64,000 nucleotides of DNA, taken from assembly GCA_938045295.1 (NCBI GenBank), contig CALINO010000003.1, positions 1 through 64,000 on the forward strand, read 5' to 3'. Shown here in pieces: positions 7,063-16,328 of the stretch. Position numbers and translations under genes: made by a program. The stretch is from an uncultured Arenicella sp. (GTDB lineage Bacteria; Pseudomonadota; Gammaproteobacteria; Arenicellales; Arenicellaceae). Numbering within the stretch: position 1 is the first letter of the stretch; each line of letters starts with the position of its first letter. The notes beneath the pieces were generated by a model, which saw only the letters and a program-made list of their open reading frames with translations, was not told where the DNA came from and searched no databases.

Positions 7063-8373
7063 ATGCAAGCGTCAGTTGAAAAAACCAGTGCCATTGGCCG
7101 TAAAGTAAGCGTTGTAGTACCTGCTGATAAAGTAGAGTCGGCCGTACAGAAACGTCTTAAGCAGCTTTCTAAGCGCGTGAAAATCCAAGGTTTTCGCCCT
7201 GGTAAAGTGCCAATGAAAATTGTTGAGCAACAGTATCGCGGAACCGCCACCAACGACGTGTTGGGCGACTTAATTCAAAACAGCTTGGCTGAAGCACTTG
7301 AGGCTGAAAAGATTGTGCCTGCGGTGCAGCCTGATATTACGCCTGAGCAATTAGAAAAAGGCGAAGACTTCAAATACATTGCGTCATTTGATGTGTACCC
7401 AGAGTTCGAAAAGCTTAACCTTGATGGTGTTAAAATTTCTAAGCCAGAAAGCACGGTTGGCGACGAAGACATTGATAAAGTTATCGAAAACATGCGCAAG
7501 CAACAGCTTACTTGGGTTGAGCGTAAGCGAAAATCTAAAAAAGGCGACCGCGTAATCATTGATTTTGTTGGCACCGTAGATGGTGAAGAATTTGCTGGCG
7601 GAAAAGCCGAAGATTACCCAATGGTATTGGGCGAAGGCCAAATGCTGCCAGACTTTGAAAAAGGCGTGCAAGGCATGAAGGCCGGTGAAAGCAAAGAAAT
7701 TGAAGTTGTTTTCCCTGACGATTACAACGAAGAGTTGGGCGGAAAAACAGCCGTTTTCAAAATTGACGCCAAAACCGTATCAGAAAGCCAATTGCCTGAG
7801 ATTGATGAAGAGTTCATTAAAACGTTTGGCATTGAAAGTGGCGACGCAGAAGAGTTACGTAAAGAGGTTCGTTCTAACCTTGAAACCAATCTTGAGAGCC
7901 AATTGAGTTCAACCATTCGTCAGCGTACGTTTGACGCTTTGCTTGAGCAAAACGACGCTGAAATTCCAGAGAAAATGGTTCGCGAAGAAGCGGGCCGTAT
8001 GGTTGAAGAGCAAAAGAATCAAATGGTTCAGCAGGGCATTGATCCAAAGTTATTGGAAAACTTCCCAGCGCCAGAGTTCGAAACGTTAAAGCCACAAGCT
8101 GAAAAGCGCGTTGCCTTAGGCTTGTTGATGATGGAAGTGATTCGTAAAGAAGAGCTTAAGCCAGACGAAGACCGCGTTAACGCTCGCATCGAGAAAATGG
8201 CTTCTTCGTATGAAGATCCTTCGGAATTCATTAACTATTATCAGTCTAACCAGCAGGCATTGGCGCAAGTTCAATCGCTGGTGCTTGAAGAGCAAGTGGT
8301 TGACTTGTTACTAGAAAAAGCCGACGTTGAAGTTGAAGAAGTGAAAGCGGCTGAGTTATTGAATATGCAATAA
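7063..8373 (+). CDS. tig: Trigger factor
   Basis: A 436-residue ribosome-associated chaperone and peptidyl-prolyl isomerase. The N-terminal ribosome-binding domain carries the signature loop GFRPGKVP (residues 43-50). The FKBP-type PPIase domain begins near KKGDRVIIDFVGTVDGEEF (~residue 160) and the C-terminal chaperone domain extends to the end. Length equals the family norm. First gene of the tig-clpP-clpX-lon-hupB protein quality control block; a terminator after it suggests it is transcribed on its own. Confidence 0.97.
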   Translation: MQASVEKTSAIGRKVSVVVPADKVESAVQKRLKQLSKRVKIQGFRPGKVPMKIVEQQYRGTATNDVLGDLIQNSLAEALEAEKIVPAVQPDITPEQLEKGEDFKYIASFDVYPEFEKLNLDGVKISKPESTVGDEDIDKVIENMRKQQLTWVERKRKSKKGDRVIIDFVGTVDGEEFAGGKAEDYPMVLGEGQMLPDFEKGVQGMKAGESKEIEVVFPDDYNEELGGKTAVFKIDAKTVSESQLPEIDEEFIKTFGIESGDAEELRKEVRSNLETNLESQLSSTIRQRTFDALLEQNDAEIPEKMVREEAGRMVEEQKNQMVQQGIDPKLLENFPAPEFETLKPQAEKRVALGLLMMEVIRKEELKPDEDRVNARIEKMASSYEDPSEFINYYQSNQQALAQVQSLVLEEQVVDLLLEKADVEVEEVKAAELLNMQ

Positions 8374-8398
8374 CGCAGTACGTTAAGCGCACTCAAAG

Positions 8399-8436
8399 AA
8401 CCGATTGCAGGCTTGGCTTGCAGTCGGTTTTTTATT
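8399..8436 (+). terminator. Intrinsic terminator of tig
   Basis: AACCGATTGCAGGC pairs imperfectly with GCTTGCAGTCGGTT and is followed by a T-rich tail. Confidence 0.8.
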
Positions 8437-8667
8437 TTTTGTGCTGCCAACACTTGAGTTAACGAATTTAAGCGTTACATTCTTTTTTATACAGAAAACG
8501 CTATACTGTAGTCATGATATTGCTCAATGGCTCATAGGCAATACGCATTGAGTGAAAGCAGCTTAATTAGCTGTTGATCAAAATGTCCGATTAAGAGCCT
8601 TTGAATAACCAGCAGTCACCTACTTACAAGTTACCTAATTACCAGTCACCAAATAATAAGGATCAAG

Positions 8668-9330
8668 ATGAAAAACGTTTTAAATTCAGCTTCTCAGTTA
8701 TCTCAACACGCCAGTGATGCCTCATTATCGCCCGAAGCGGCCGGTGGGTTAGTGCCTATGGTTGTTGAGACGTCAGGGCGCGGTGAACGTGCTTATGATA
8801 TCTATTCTCGGCTATTAAAAGAGCGTGTCATCTTTTTGGTTGGCCAAGTAGAAGATCATATGGCGAACTTGATCGTGGCGCAGTTGTTGTTCTTAGAGTC
8901 GGAAAACCCAGACAAAGACATCAGCCTGTACATCAATAGCCCGGGCGGGTCTGTGACGGCGGGCATGGCCATTTACGACACCATGCAGTTTATTAAACCA
9001 AAAGTTAATACCGTTTGTATTGGTCAAGCTGCCAGCATGGGCGCTCTATTACTCACCGCCGGTGCTACTGGAAGCCGTTTTGCTTTGCCGCATGCACGTG
9101 TGATGATTCACCAGCCGTTGGGCGGCTATCAGGGGCAAGCCTCAGACATTGATATTCATGCCAAAGAGATTTTGCGTATTCGTGAAGAAATGAATGCGAT
9201 TATGGCTAAGCACACCGGTCAGAAACTCGAAACCGTAGCCAAAGACACCGAGCGCGATAACTTTTTAAGTGCCGAAGAAGCGAAAGAGTATGGCCTTATT
9301 GATGAGGTGCTTGAAAAGCGCCCAGCCTAA
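8668..9330 (+). CDS. clpP: ATP-dependent Clp protease proteolytic subunit ClpP
   Basis: A 220-residue serine peptidase that forms the tetradecameric chamber of ClpXP/ClpAP. The triad is visible: Ser123 in QAASMGALL, His148 in MIHQP, Asp197 in RDNFLS, with the E. coli spacing (25 and 49 residues). The first ~28 residues before LVPMVVE are the propeptide-like extension. AAGGA precedes the ATG by 5 nt. A TATACT -10 element at 8502-8507 is the best promoter candidate, ~160 nt upstream; the leader has repeated CAGTCACC and TTAC motifs (8610-8650). Confidence 0.97.
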   Translation: MKNVLNSASQLSQHASDASLSPEAAGGLVPMVVETSGRGERAYDIYSRLLKERVIFLVGQVEDHMANLIVAQLLFLESENPDKDISLYINSPGGSVTAGMAIYDTMQFIKPKVNTVCIGQAASMGALLLTAGATGSRFALPHARVMIHQPLGGYQGQASDIDIHAKEILRIREEMNAIMAKHTGQKLETVAKDTERDNFLSAEEAKEYGLIDEVLEKRPA

Positions 9331-9351
9331 TATCGCTGTTAAAAATCAAGG

Positions 9352-9385
9352 CCGCCTCGCACGTAACGTGTGCGGCGGTTTTTTT
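9352..9385 (+). terminator. Intrinsic terminator of clpP
   Basis: CCGC-CT-CGCAC pairs with GTGCG-GCGG around a 7-nt loop, followed by seven T (9379-9385). It separates clpP from clpX, which therefore needs its own promoter. Confidence 0.85.
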
Positions 9386-9473
9386 GTTATTTGCGGTAAC
9401 AAAAACGACGTGAGTTTGCCCTTGCGCGTATTCGAAAACGCCTCAATCATTGTAATTATTTTATAAATTATGG

Positions 9474-9501
9474 CTTGAATAGATGAAAGTTAACGCCATT
9501 T
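9474..9501 (+). promoter_or_regulatory. Sigma-32 type promoter upstream of clpX
   Basis: CTTGAAT (9474-9480), 13 nt, then CGCCATTT (9494-9501). The spacing is the same as in the htpG promoter and both elements match the RpoH consensus with one or two changes. The predicted leader is ~155 nt. The rest of the 9386-9663 gap holds no gene. Confidence 0.6.
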
Positions 9502-9663
9502 AGTAAATTAGGTGCTACATTGGTTTGGAAGATTTTGCATTTTAATGTGGTCTACTAATAAGTTACAATTTAATTAAGGCGTTGCAGTAACTTCAAATAT
9601 GTATTATTAATTTGTGGCAAACGACGCTCAATTACACCACCCATCAATTAAGTAGGGGAATCT

Positions 9664-10935
9664 ATGACTGACGACAATAAAGAGAACGAAGACAACAAAC
9701 TACTTTATTGTTCATTTTGCGGTAAAAGCCAGCATGAAGTGCGTAAGCTCATTGCTGGCCCTTCAGTGTTTATTTGTGATGAATGTGTTGATTTATGTGA
9801 AGACATTATTCAAGAAGAAGCGATTGAAGACATTGCTGGCACTGAAGAAAGTGAAAGCTTTCCTAACCCTCAAGAAATTCATGATGGGTTGAACGATTAC
9901 GTTATCTCTCAAGAGGCGGCTAAAAAAGTGCTGTCTGTTGCGGTGTATAACCATTACAAGCGTATTCGCAGCAAAGAAGTTGACCCTGATGTGGATATTG
10001 CCAAAAGTAATATTCTCCTTATTGGCCCAACCGGCTCAGGCAAAACTTTGCTGGCTGAAACGTTGGCCAAACAGTTAAACGTGCCGTTCACGATTGCCGA
10101 TGCAACCACCTTGACCGAGGCTGGCTATGTGGGTGAAGACGTTGAAAATATCATTCAAAAGCTGCTGCAAAAGTGCGATTACGATGTTGAAAAAGCACAG
10201 ATCGGCATTGTTTACATTGACGAAATCGACAAAATTTCGCGTAAGTCTGATAACCCATCAATCACTCGAGATGTGTCGGGTGAGGGTGTGCAGCAAGCCT
10301 TATTGAAGTTGATTGAAGGCACAACCGCGTCAGTACCTCCGCAAGGCGGTCGTAAACACCCGCAGCAAGAGTTCTTGCAAGTTGATACACGCAATATTTT
10401 GTTTATCTGCGGTGGCGCGTTTGCAGGCCTTGATCAAATCATTCGTGATCGTTCAGAAAAAAGTGGCATTGGTTTTGGGGCGCAAGTGCACTCTAAATCT
10501 GAAAACCCGTTTATCACTGAGCATTTAAAGCGTCTAGAGCCGGAAGATTTAGTGAAGTTCGGCCTCATTCCTGAGTTCATTGGGCGGCTACCGATTATTG
10601 CCACTCTTGAAGAACTGGATGAGGATGCGTTGATGACCATCTTGACCAAGCCGAAAAATGCACTGGTTAAGCAGTATGAGCGGTTATTAAAGCTTGATGG
10701 TGTGGAACTGGAGATTCGTGAAGACGCTCTTAAAGCAGTTGCACACAAAGCCATGGCGCGCAAAACCGGCGCTCGAGGGCTGCGTTCTATTTTAGAAAAT
10801 GCATTACTTGATACGATGTATGAATTGCCGTCTAAAGATAACGTGAAAAAAGTATCGGTAGACGCCAGTACGATAAACGAGGGCGCTAGGCCTTTGTTTA
10901 TTTACGAAGACCAAGACAGTGAGAAATCGGCCTAG
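9664..10935 (+). CDS. clpX: ATP-dependent Clp protease ATP-binding subunit ClpX
   Basis: A 423-residue AAA+ unfoldase that recognises substrates and feeds them to ClpP. The N-terminal C4 zinc domain (CSFCGKS ... CDECVDLC) is intact, as are Walker A GPTGSGKT, Walker [10 protein letters not shown], the pore loop GYVG and the ClpP-contacting IGF loop (SGIGFGA). Length is normal. A terminator precedes it, and a sigma-32 type promoter lies in the gap, so it is probably separately transcribed under heat shock. No terminator with a U tract follows; a long inverted repeat does. Confidence 0.97.
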   Translation: MTDDNKENEDNKLLYCSFCGKSQHEVRKLIAGPSVFICDECVDLCEDIIQEEAIEDIAGTEESESFPNPQEIHDGLNDYVISQEAAKKVLSVAVYNHYKRIRSKEVDPDVDIAKSNILLIGPTGSGKTLLAETLAKQLNVPFTIADATTLTEAGYVGEDVENIIQKLLQKCDYDVEKAQIGIVYIDEIDKISRKSDNPSITRDVSGEGVQQALLKLIEGTTASVPPQGGRKHPQQEFLQVDTRNILFICGGAFAGLDQIIRDRSEKSGIGFGAQVHSKSENPFITEHLKRLEPEDLVKFGLIPEFIGRLPIIATLEELDEDALMTILTKPKNALVKQYERLLKLDGVELEIREDALKAVAHKAMARKTGARGLRSILENALLDTMYELPSKDNVKKVSVDASTINEGARPLFIYEDQDSEKSA

Positions 10936-10962
10936 GCTGACGTTGCTGTTTAGGCACTTGCC

Positions 10963-10999
10963 GTTCAGGTTTTAATTGATAAACAGTTAAAACCTGAAC
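10963..10999. repeat. 13-bp perfect inverted repeat between clpX and lon
   Basis: GTTCAGGTTTTAA (10963-10975) and TTAAAACCTGAAC (10987-10999) form a perfect hairpin with an 11-nt loop. There is no T tract, so it is not a standard intrinsic terminator; it could be a 3'-end stabilising stem, a processing site or a protein-binding dyad. Confidence 0.7.
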
Positions 11000-11126
11000 A
11001 ATGACGAGGTTGGTTTTATGACTAACGGCGTAACATAAGTAGCGTTACTGAAAATCCACTTCGTTAACCAAAATTAAAGCTCGGCAGCTAAGAACGTTTC
11101 TGTTGAGCCTATCAGAGAAGTAAATT

Positions 11127-13544
11127 ATGTCAGAAGAATCTACGGCTATTGATTATCAATCACCATTCCCATTGCTACCACTGCGTGACGTTGTGGTGTT
11201 TCCACACATGGTGATTCCTCTATTTGTAGGCCGAGAAAAGTCCATTGCCGCGTTAGAGCACGCCATGGAAAACGGCAAACTCATTGCTTTGGTTGCGCAG
11301 CTTGATGCCGCCAAAGAAGAGCCCGCCGCGGATGACGTATTTCAAGTCGGTGTGCTAGCCAATATTTTGCAAATGCTGAAACTGCCTGATGGCACGGTTA
11401 AAGTGTTAGTGGAAGGTATGCAGCGCATTGAATTGTCTGATATTCAAGAGAGCGATTGCTTTTACGTTACCGCCACGCCTTTAGAAACCATTGGTGCGGC
11501 GTCAGACGAAGTAGAAGTGGCCACACGCACACTGATTGCCGAATTTGAGAGCTACTCCAAAATAAATTCCAAAGTGGCTCCTGAAGCCTTGGGCCAACTT
11601 AAGTCCATAGAAGAGCTTGATCGCTTGGTTGACACCATTGGTGGCTTTCTTGATTTAAAACTCGAAGAAAAACAAAACATGCTGGAAGCGCATGACCTGA
11701 ATGAGCGCTTAGACTTTGTGCTTTCATTCATGGAAGCTGAACTCGATATGCATCGAGTTGAGAAGAAAATTCGTGGCCGCGTTAAAAAGCAGATGGAAAA
11801 AAGCCAGCGAGAGTACTATTTGAATGAGCAAATGAAAGCCATTCAAAATGAGCTGGGCGAATCTGAAGACGGCGAAAGCGAGTTGGACGAAATTCAGAAG
11901 AAAATTGAAGACGCGGGCATGAGCAAAGAAGCCCGAGAAAAAGTCGATTCAGAAGTTAAGAAGCTTAAGATGATGTCACCAATGTCAGCGGAAGCGGCAG
12001 TGGTGCGTAATTACATCGACTGGATTGTGCAAATTCCTTGGAAAAAACGCAGCCGTGTTCGCAGTGACATTCACGCCGCGCAAGAAATTTTAGATGAAGA
12101 CCATTACGGCCTGGAAAAAGTAAAAGAACGTATTCTTGAGTACCTTGCGGTACAGCAGCGTTTGAAGAAAATGAAAGGGCCGATTTTATGTTTGGTTGGC
12201 CCTCCGGGCGTGGGTAAAACCTCGCTCGGTAAATCGATTGCTAAGGCCACTAATCGTAAGTTTATTCGCATGTCGCTTGGTGGCGTGCGTGATGAAGCCG
12301 AAATTAGAGGCCATCGCCGTACTTACATTGGCTCTATGCCCGGTAAGATTGTGCAGAACATGTCTAAGGTAAAAACCAAGAATCCCTTATTTTTGCTGGA
12401 TGAAATTGACAAAATGGCCGCTGACTTTCGTGGTGACCCAGCTTCTGCCATGCTTGAAGTGCTCGACCCAGAGCAAAACAGCACATTTGCCGATCATTAC
12501 CTAGAAGTTGACTATGACTTGTCTGAAGTGATGTTTGTGGCAACCTCTAACAGCTTGAACATTCCCGGCCCGTTGCTAGACCGAATGGAAGTCATTCGTT
12601 TAGAAGGTTATACCGAAGCTGAAAAGTTGAATATTGCTAAGCGCTACTTAGTCGCTAAGCAAAAGAAAAATAACGGCTTACGTGAGACCGAAATAGACAT
12701 TGAGGAATCGGCGTTAATTGATGCCATTCGCTATTACACACGTGAAGCCGGTGTGCGTGGCTTAGAGCGTGAGATTGCTAAAATCTGCCGCAAAGTCACC
12801 AAGCAATTGATTTTAGACGGTGAGTTGAGCAAAGTGGTTGTTAACGGCGACAACTTAAACGACTACCTTGGTGTGCGTAAGTTTAGCTTTGGCCTTGCTG
12901 AAGATGAAAATCGTGTTGGCCAAGTTACCGGTTTGGCATGGACATCAGTAGGGGGCGAATTGCTTACTATTGAGTCGGTGGTTGTGCCGGGTAAGGGCAA
13001 GCAAACTTCAACCGGTAAACTGGGCGATGTGATGCAAGAATCGATTCAAGCCGCCATTACCGTGGTGCGCTCTAGAGCCGAAGGCTTTGGTATTGATAAA
13101 GCGCTGTTTACTGAACGAGACTTTCACGTGCATGTTCCTGAAGGGGCCACGCCTAAAGACGGCCCAAGTGCCGGTATTGGTATGTGTACCGCACTGATCT
13201 CGGCCATTACCAACATTCCTGTGCGTGCAGACGTTGCCATGACGGGCGAAATCACCTTGCGTGGCGAAGTGCTGCCCATTGGCGGTTTGAAAGAAAAACT
13301 GTTGGCCGCACACCGTGGTGGTATTAAGCACGTTGTTATACCGCATGAGAATGAGAAAGACTTGGTGGAGATCTCTGATGAAGTTAAAGACAACCTCATT
13401 ATCACTCCAGTACGTTGGATTGACGAGGTCTTGGAAATCGCATTAACCGAATTGCCAAGCGCTGACAATTTGAGCGGTGATGACGAGAGTGCGGTGTCTG
13501 CATCAGACACTAAAAAAGGCAAAGGCCGGCGTGCTAGGCACTAG
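11127..13544 (+). CDS. lon: Endopeptidase La (Lon protease)
   Basis: An 805-residue ATP-dependent serine protease degrading misfolded and regulatory proteins. The N-terminal substrate-binding domain begins [15 protein letters not shown]-like; the coiled-coil region spans ~190-290. Walker A GPPGVGKT is at ~358-365, Walker [10 protein letters not shown]. The proteolytic domain has the Ser-Lys dyad: Ser681 in PKDGPSAGI and Lys724 in GGLKEKLLA, with the 43-residue spacing of E. coli Lon. The C-terminal tail is basic (KGKGRRARH). A weak GAGAAG precedes the ATG. I did not find a sigma-32 promoter for it. Confidence 0.97.
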   Translation: MSEESTAIDYQSPFPLLPLRDVVVFPHMVIPLFVGREKSIAALEHAMENGKLIALVAQLDAAKEEPAADDVFQVGVLANILQMLKLPDGTVKVLVEGMQRIELSDIQESDCFYVTATPLETIGAASDEVEVATRTLIAEFESYSKINSKVAPEALGQLKSIEELDRLVDTIGGFLDLKLEEKQNMLEAHDLNERLDFVLSFMEAELDMHRVEKKIRGRVKKQMEKSQREYYLNEQMKAIQNELGESEDGESELDEIQKKIEDAGMSKEAREKVDSEVKKLKMMSPMSAEAAVVRNYIDWIVQIPWKKRSRVRSDIHAAQEILDEDHYGLEKVKERILEYLAVQQRLKKMKGPILCLVGPPGVGKTSLGKSIAKATNRKFIRMSLGGVRDEAEIRGHRRTYIGSMPGKIVQNMSKVKTKNPLFLLDEIDKMAADFRGDPASAMLEVLDPEQNSTFADHYLEVDYDLSEVMFVATSNSLNIPGPLLDRMEVIRLEGYTEAEKLNIAKRYLVAKQKKNNGLRETEIDIEESALIDAIRYYTREAGVRGLEREIAKICRKVTKQLILDGELSKVVVNGDNLNDYLGVRKFSFGLAEDENRVGQVTGLAWTSVGGELLTIESVVVPGKGKQTSTGKLGDVMQESIQAAITVVRSRAEGFGIDKALFTERDFHVHVPEGATPKDGPSAGIGMCTALISAITNIPVRADVAMTGEITLRGEVLPIGGLKEKLLAAHRGGIKHVVIPHENEKDLVEISDEVKDNLIITPVRWIDEVLEIALTELPSADNLSGDDESAVSASDTKKGKGRRARH

Positions 13545-13623
13545 GTTCCGCTGTTTTTATGCATCAATGAACAGCGTGATTACATTCCTGGCAGTTCAAT
13601 AGTTAGGTTTTAATAAACGTTTT

Positions 13624-13659
13624 AAAAGCCCAGTTGGAAATTTTCCAATTGGGCTTTTT
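13624..13659 (+). terminator. Intrinsic terminator of lon
   Basis: AAAGCCCAGTTGGAAA pairs with TTTCCAATTGGGCTTT, followed by T residues. Confidence 0.9.
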
Positions 13660-14149
13660 TATTACCAATTGATAATTTTTCGATTCAAGTTGCAATGTGA
13701 ATGAGTGCCATAACTAAACACTTGTTATAAATCAACATGATTCAGGTTGTTATTGAGTGATCAGATTAGAGTAGCCTTTTTAACATTTCGCCTAACACCG
13801 CATAAATACTGGCTTTTTTAACAAAAAAACAAGAAGTCAATATTGTTTTTTTGTCGTAATGCATTCATTATTGCGTCATTGGAAATGCACATGCGAGAAC
13901 AAGACTAAAAAATTCTTTGTGCATCTTCAAGACGTCAGTTACGTCAATAGGGGCTGACATCTATTTCCTAAATTTCAGTTGTTGCTGAATATGTTCTGTC
14001 AAAAGGTGGGTAAAGCAACTTGCTTTTCTGTTGACAAAGTTTAGGGGGGTACTAGGTGTTAGTAATTATATTGGAAGACATGCTGGCGAACACAAATCTA
14101 ATTCTCTTTAAAGCGAAGCAATTTGTTGTGTCATGCTTTATGTGGGGGA
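13660..14149. other. Long intergenic region between lon and hupB, no gene seen
   Basis: About 490 bp of AT-rich sequence with no coding frame. An inverted repeat ACAAAAAAAC (13821-13830) / GTTTTTTTGT (13845-13854) and a perfect -35-like TTGACA at 14031-14036 are present, but no good -10 lies at the right distance from the latter. Probably carries hupB control sequence. Confidence 0.4.
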
Positions 14150-14177
14150 ATTGCCGGAGGGCGAAAGCCTGCCGGAA
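14150..14177 (+). promoter_or_regulatory. GNRA-capped hairpin in the hupB leader
   Basis: GCCGGAGGGC-GAAA-GCCTGCCGG folds into a stem capped by a GAAA tetraloop, ~40 nt upstream of the hupB start, flanked by GGAATT/GGAATT. It looks like a structured 5' UTR element, possibly for mRNA stability or translational control. No T tract follows. Confidence 0.4.
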
Positions 14178-14214
14178 TTGATATAACCATATTTACCTAA
14201 TTGAGGAAATAACC

Positions 14215-14487
14215 GTGAACAAATCTGAATTAATCGACCTAGTAGCTGCTAAAGCAGACATCTCTAAATCAGCTGCTGGCGATGCACTTGATGCCGTTCT
14301 AGAAGGGATTACTGGCGCGCTGAAAAAAGGCGACAGTGTAACGTTTGTTGGCTTTGGTACGTTCTCTGTTACTCGTCGTGAAGCACGCGATGGCCGTAAC
14401 CCACGTACTGGCGAAACTATTAAAATCGCCGCTTCGAATCAAGCAAAATTTAAAGCTGGTAAAGCGTTAAAAGATGCATTAAACTAG
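14215..14487 (+). CDS. hupB: DNA-binding protein HU-beta
   Basis: A 90-residue nucleoid protein of the HU/IHF family. All landmarks are present: [11 protein letters not shown] start, FVGFGTFSV turn, the beta-arm with RNPRTG that enters the minor groove, and the terminal helix [14 protein letters not shown]. The start is GTG, supported by GAGGAAAT six nt upstream. It follows lon, as in pseudomonads and other gammaproteobacteria; ppiD, which often comes next, is absent here and tRNA genes take its place. Confidence 0.97.
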   Translation: MNKSELIDLVAAKADISKSAAGDALDAVLEGITGALKKGDSVTFVGFGTFSVTRREARDGRNPRTGETIKIAASNQAKFKAGKALKDALN

Positions 14488-14568
14488 CGCCGCTTCGGAG
14501 GTATTGGCAGAGCAAATACACCCCGCAGATAGGTTTTTGAAAGACTTTAAAAAAAATTCAAAACTTAC

Positions 14569-14596
14569 TTGCAAGCTGTAAAAGTTCTGCTATTAT
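14569..14596 (+). promoter_or_regulatory. Promoter of tRNA-Val
   Basis: TTGCAA (14569-14574), 16-nt spacer, TATTAT (14591-14596), then the GC-rich discriminator GCGCC typical of stable-RNA promoters. tRNA-Val begins 23 nt later. Confidence 0.75.
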
Positions 14597-14619
14597 GCGC
14601 CTCCGATTCGACGAGATTC

Positions 14620-14695
14620 GGGCGTTTAGCTCAGTTGGTAGAGCATCGCCCTTACAAGGCGAGGGTCAGTGGTTCAAGTCCACTAACGCCCACCA
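14620..14695 (+). tRNA. tRNA-Val (UAC)
   Basis: A 76-nt cloverleaf: acceptor GGGCGTT/AACGCCC, anticodon arm TCGCC-CTTACAA-GGCGA (TAC), T arm with GGTTCAAGTCC, encoded ACCA. Confidence 0.97.
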
Positions 14696-14809
14696 CTCTT
14701 TAAGTTTAATTTGATTTTTAGAAATCAAATTAAAGGCTTAAGGCTATAAGTTTCAACTCTTTGGAGTTGATCATAGTAAAGCTACTAAGAGTTTAAAATT
14801 TGGAAATGC

Positions 14810-14886
14810 GGAGCGGTAGTTCAGTTGGTTAGAATACCGGCCTGTCACGCCGGGGGTCGCGGGTTCGAGTCCCGTCCGCTCCGCCA
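14810..14886 (+). tRNA. tRNA-Asp (GUC), copy 1
   Basis: A 77-nt cloverleaf: acceptor GGAGCGG/CCGCTCC, anticodon arm around CCTGTCACG (GTC), encoded GCCA. The 77 nt are identical to copy 2 at 15064-15140. Confidence 0.97.
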
Positions 14887-14905
14887 TTTTCAAGTTTCCC
14901 GAATA

Positions 14906-14935
14906 AAAGCCTTCAACAATGTTGAAGGCTTTTTC
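14906..14935 (+). terminator. Intrinsic terminator after tRNA-Asp copy 1
   Basis: AAAGCCTTCAACA pairs with TGTTGAAGGCTTT with a 2-4 nt loop, followed by T residues. It would separate the two tRNA-Asp genes into different transcripts. Confidence 0.85.
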
Positions 14936-15063
14936 TTTGCCATCATTTATTTGGCTTAACTGATTTGGATACGCAATATCAGTATTAGGCATAAATGATT
15001 GAATGGTTTAATGTTAGGCTCAAACTGGATGAGCATTTACGACATTGGATTTGTTGTTCAGCT

Positions 15064-15140
15064 GGAGCGGTAGTTCAGTTGGTTAGAATACCGGCCTGTC
15101 ACGCCGGGGGTCGCGGGTTCGAGTCCCGTCCGCTCCGCCA
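15064..15140 (+). tRNA. tRNA-Asp (GUC), copy 2
   Basis: Identical over 77 nt to copy 1, with unrelated flanks. It lies beyond the copy 1 terminator, so needs its own promoter or read-through. A weak hairpin AAGCCG...CGGCTT follows at ~15163-15190 without a T tract. Confidence 0.97.
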
Positions 15141-15266
15141 ACATTATTTTCAGACATAAAGAAGCCGCGGAGCACATGGCGCCACGGCTTAGGCTTAATT
15201 GCTTGCCACCTTTACTTTTTCAGCCGTTTTGAATAATAGGCTGATAAGCGCAGTGGGGAACAGCGA

Positions 15267-15635
15267 TTATGTCATGTGAAAAAAGCACAGCTTGTTGCCA
15301 TCTAAATCATAGACGTAACCACCGTAGAAAAAATCAAAGCGTTGGCCAGGTTCGCCAGCATCTGTGGCGCCCAGCTCAATGGCTTTTTTATACAACGCGT
15401 TAGCGCCTTCGGCCGAACCGCCTGGAATAGCCACCATTTGGCCGTTACCACAACTTTGCTGGCCTTCGTCGGCAGGAATACAAACCGCCAACATGGCTCC
15501 GCCTTCGTCGGTTCCATAAAACTTGATACGATCCATTTCCATTAGGCGTTTACCGCCAACTAGCGTTAATAGTTCGTCATAGAAAGTAACGGCTTTGCCC
15601 AAGTCTTTTGAGCCAATAGTAGTGTAACCAATCAT
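15267..15635 (-). CDS. VOC (glyoxalase/bleomycin-resistance) family protein
   Basis: A 122-residue single VOC domain. It opens with the typical MIGYTTIGSKDLGKAVTFYDELL (beta strand then helix) and closes with GYVYDLDGNKLCFFH, the DPDGN-like turn and metal-region strand. VOC members isomerise, conjugate or open small electrophilic or aromatic substrates, usually with a divalent metal; the substrate here is unknown. It is divergent from the AhpD-like operon and its promoter contains a dyad related to one in that operon, so the two are likely co-regulated. Confidence 0.88.
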   Translation of the reverse strand: MIGYTTIGSKDLGKAVTFYDELLTLVGGKRLMEMDRIKFYGTDEGGAMLAVCIPADEGQQSCGNGQMVAIPGGSAEGANALYKKAIELGATDAGEPGQRFDFFYGGYVYDLDGNKLCFFHMT

Positions 15636-15749
15636 GGTGGTGATACCTCTTAGTTGATGTTCAAATAGTCAATGTTTAAATAAAACGTCGTATCTCGTTT
15701 GAGCACTCAAATTGCACATAAGTCGTGTGCATTTAATTGCAACGCAGAA

Positions 15750-15778
15750 ATAATAACTATCTATCAGTAGGTAGTCAA
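15750..15778 (-). promoter_or_regulatory. Promoter of VOC gene with dyad operator
   Basis: On the reverse strand, TTGACT (15778-15773), a 17-nt spacer and TATTAT (15755-15750) form a near-ideal promoter. The spacer carries the dyad ATCTATC-AGTA-GGTAGTC (15759-15776), an imperfect version of the operator at 15879-15896. A repressor bound there would block polymerase. Confidence 0.68.
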
Positions 15779-15847
15779 ATAACTAATGCAGTTTTCGTAT
15801 TTAGTTTTCATGCGTAATGAGCCTACAGCAAGTCGCGTATTGGTTGT

Positions 15848-15896
15848 TTGACATTATCATGACTATCGATTAATATCTATCTACCGATAGGTAGAT
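15848..15896 (+). promoter_or_regulatory. Promoter of AhpD-like operon with perfect dyad operator
   Basis: TTGACA (15848-15853), 17-nt spacer, TAATAT (15871-15876), then the 18-bp dyad ATCTACC-GATA-GGTAGAT (15879-15896) over the expected start of transcription. The geometry is that of a TetR-type or similar repressor operator. The start of the dyad is exactly 120 bp from that of the divergent gene. Confidence 0.75.
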
Positions 15897-15943
15897 TGGT
15901 GAGTAAGTTGATGTTTTTGAAAAAATAACGTGAAAGGTGACAC

Positions 15944-16255
15944 ATGTTTGATATGCAGAACTTAAAGAAAATAGCGTCGTTTAAAGAAACGGCTCCAGAT
16001 GCCATGGCTGGTTTTTTGGCGTTAGATCAAGCGGCGATGAAAGAGGGTGCTATACCTAAAAAATATAAAGAGTTAATGGCGCTTGCAGTGGCACTTACAA
16101 CGCAATGTGGGTATTGTTTGGAAGTGCATCGCAAAGCGGCGCTTGCCGCGGGTGCAACGGAAGAAGAGTTAGCTGAAACAACCTTCGTGGCGGTTGCACT
16201 GCGAGCAGGTGCCGCATTAACTCATGGAACACATCTCATTGAAGACGCTAAATAG
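15944..16255 (+). CDS. AhpD-like carboxymuconolactone decarboxylase family protein
   Basis: A 103-residue all-helical protein with the redox motif CGYC-x3-H (Cys55, Cys58, His62) inside LALAVALTTQCGYCLEVH-type sequence, which marks the AhpD-like peroxidase/disulfide reductase branch of the CMD family rather than true gamma-carboxymuconolactone decarboxylases. It probably reduces peroxides or works as a thiol-disulfide partner in the cytosol. First gene of an operon with cupin, SDR and flavin oxidase genes; preceded by GAAAGGTGAC, a fair Shine-Dalgarno. Confidence 0.88.
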   Translation: MFDMQNLKKIASFKETAPDAMAGFLALDQAAMKEGAIPKKYKELMALAVALTTQCGYCLEVHRKAALAAGATEEELAETTFVAVALRAGAALTHGTHLIEDAK

Positions 16256-16328
16256 TTCTATTTAGCTGAGTGCTTTTAAGTAAATAAAAGTTTGATATTC
16301 CTTATATTAGGCAGGAGTAACACCAATT

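Noticed and set aside
14031-14060. Perfect TTGACA upstream of hupB considered as a promoter
   Set aside because: No acceptable -10 element lies 16-18 nt downstream.
14771-14992. Reverse-strand ORF over tRNA-Asp
   Set aside because: The product with GLEPATPGVTGRYSNQLNYR is the antisense translation of tRNA-Asp, not a gene.
15163-15190. Hairpin after tRNA-Asp copy 2 considered as a terminator
   Set aside because: The stem is short and mismatched and no T tract follows.
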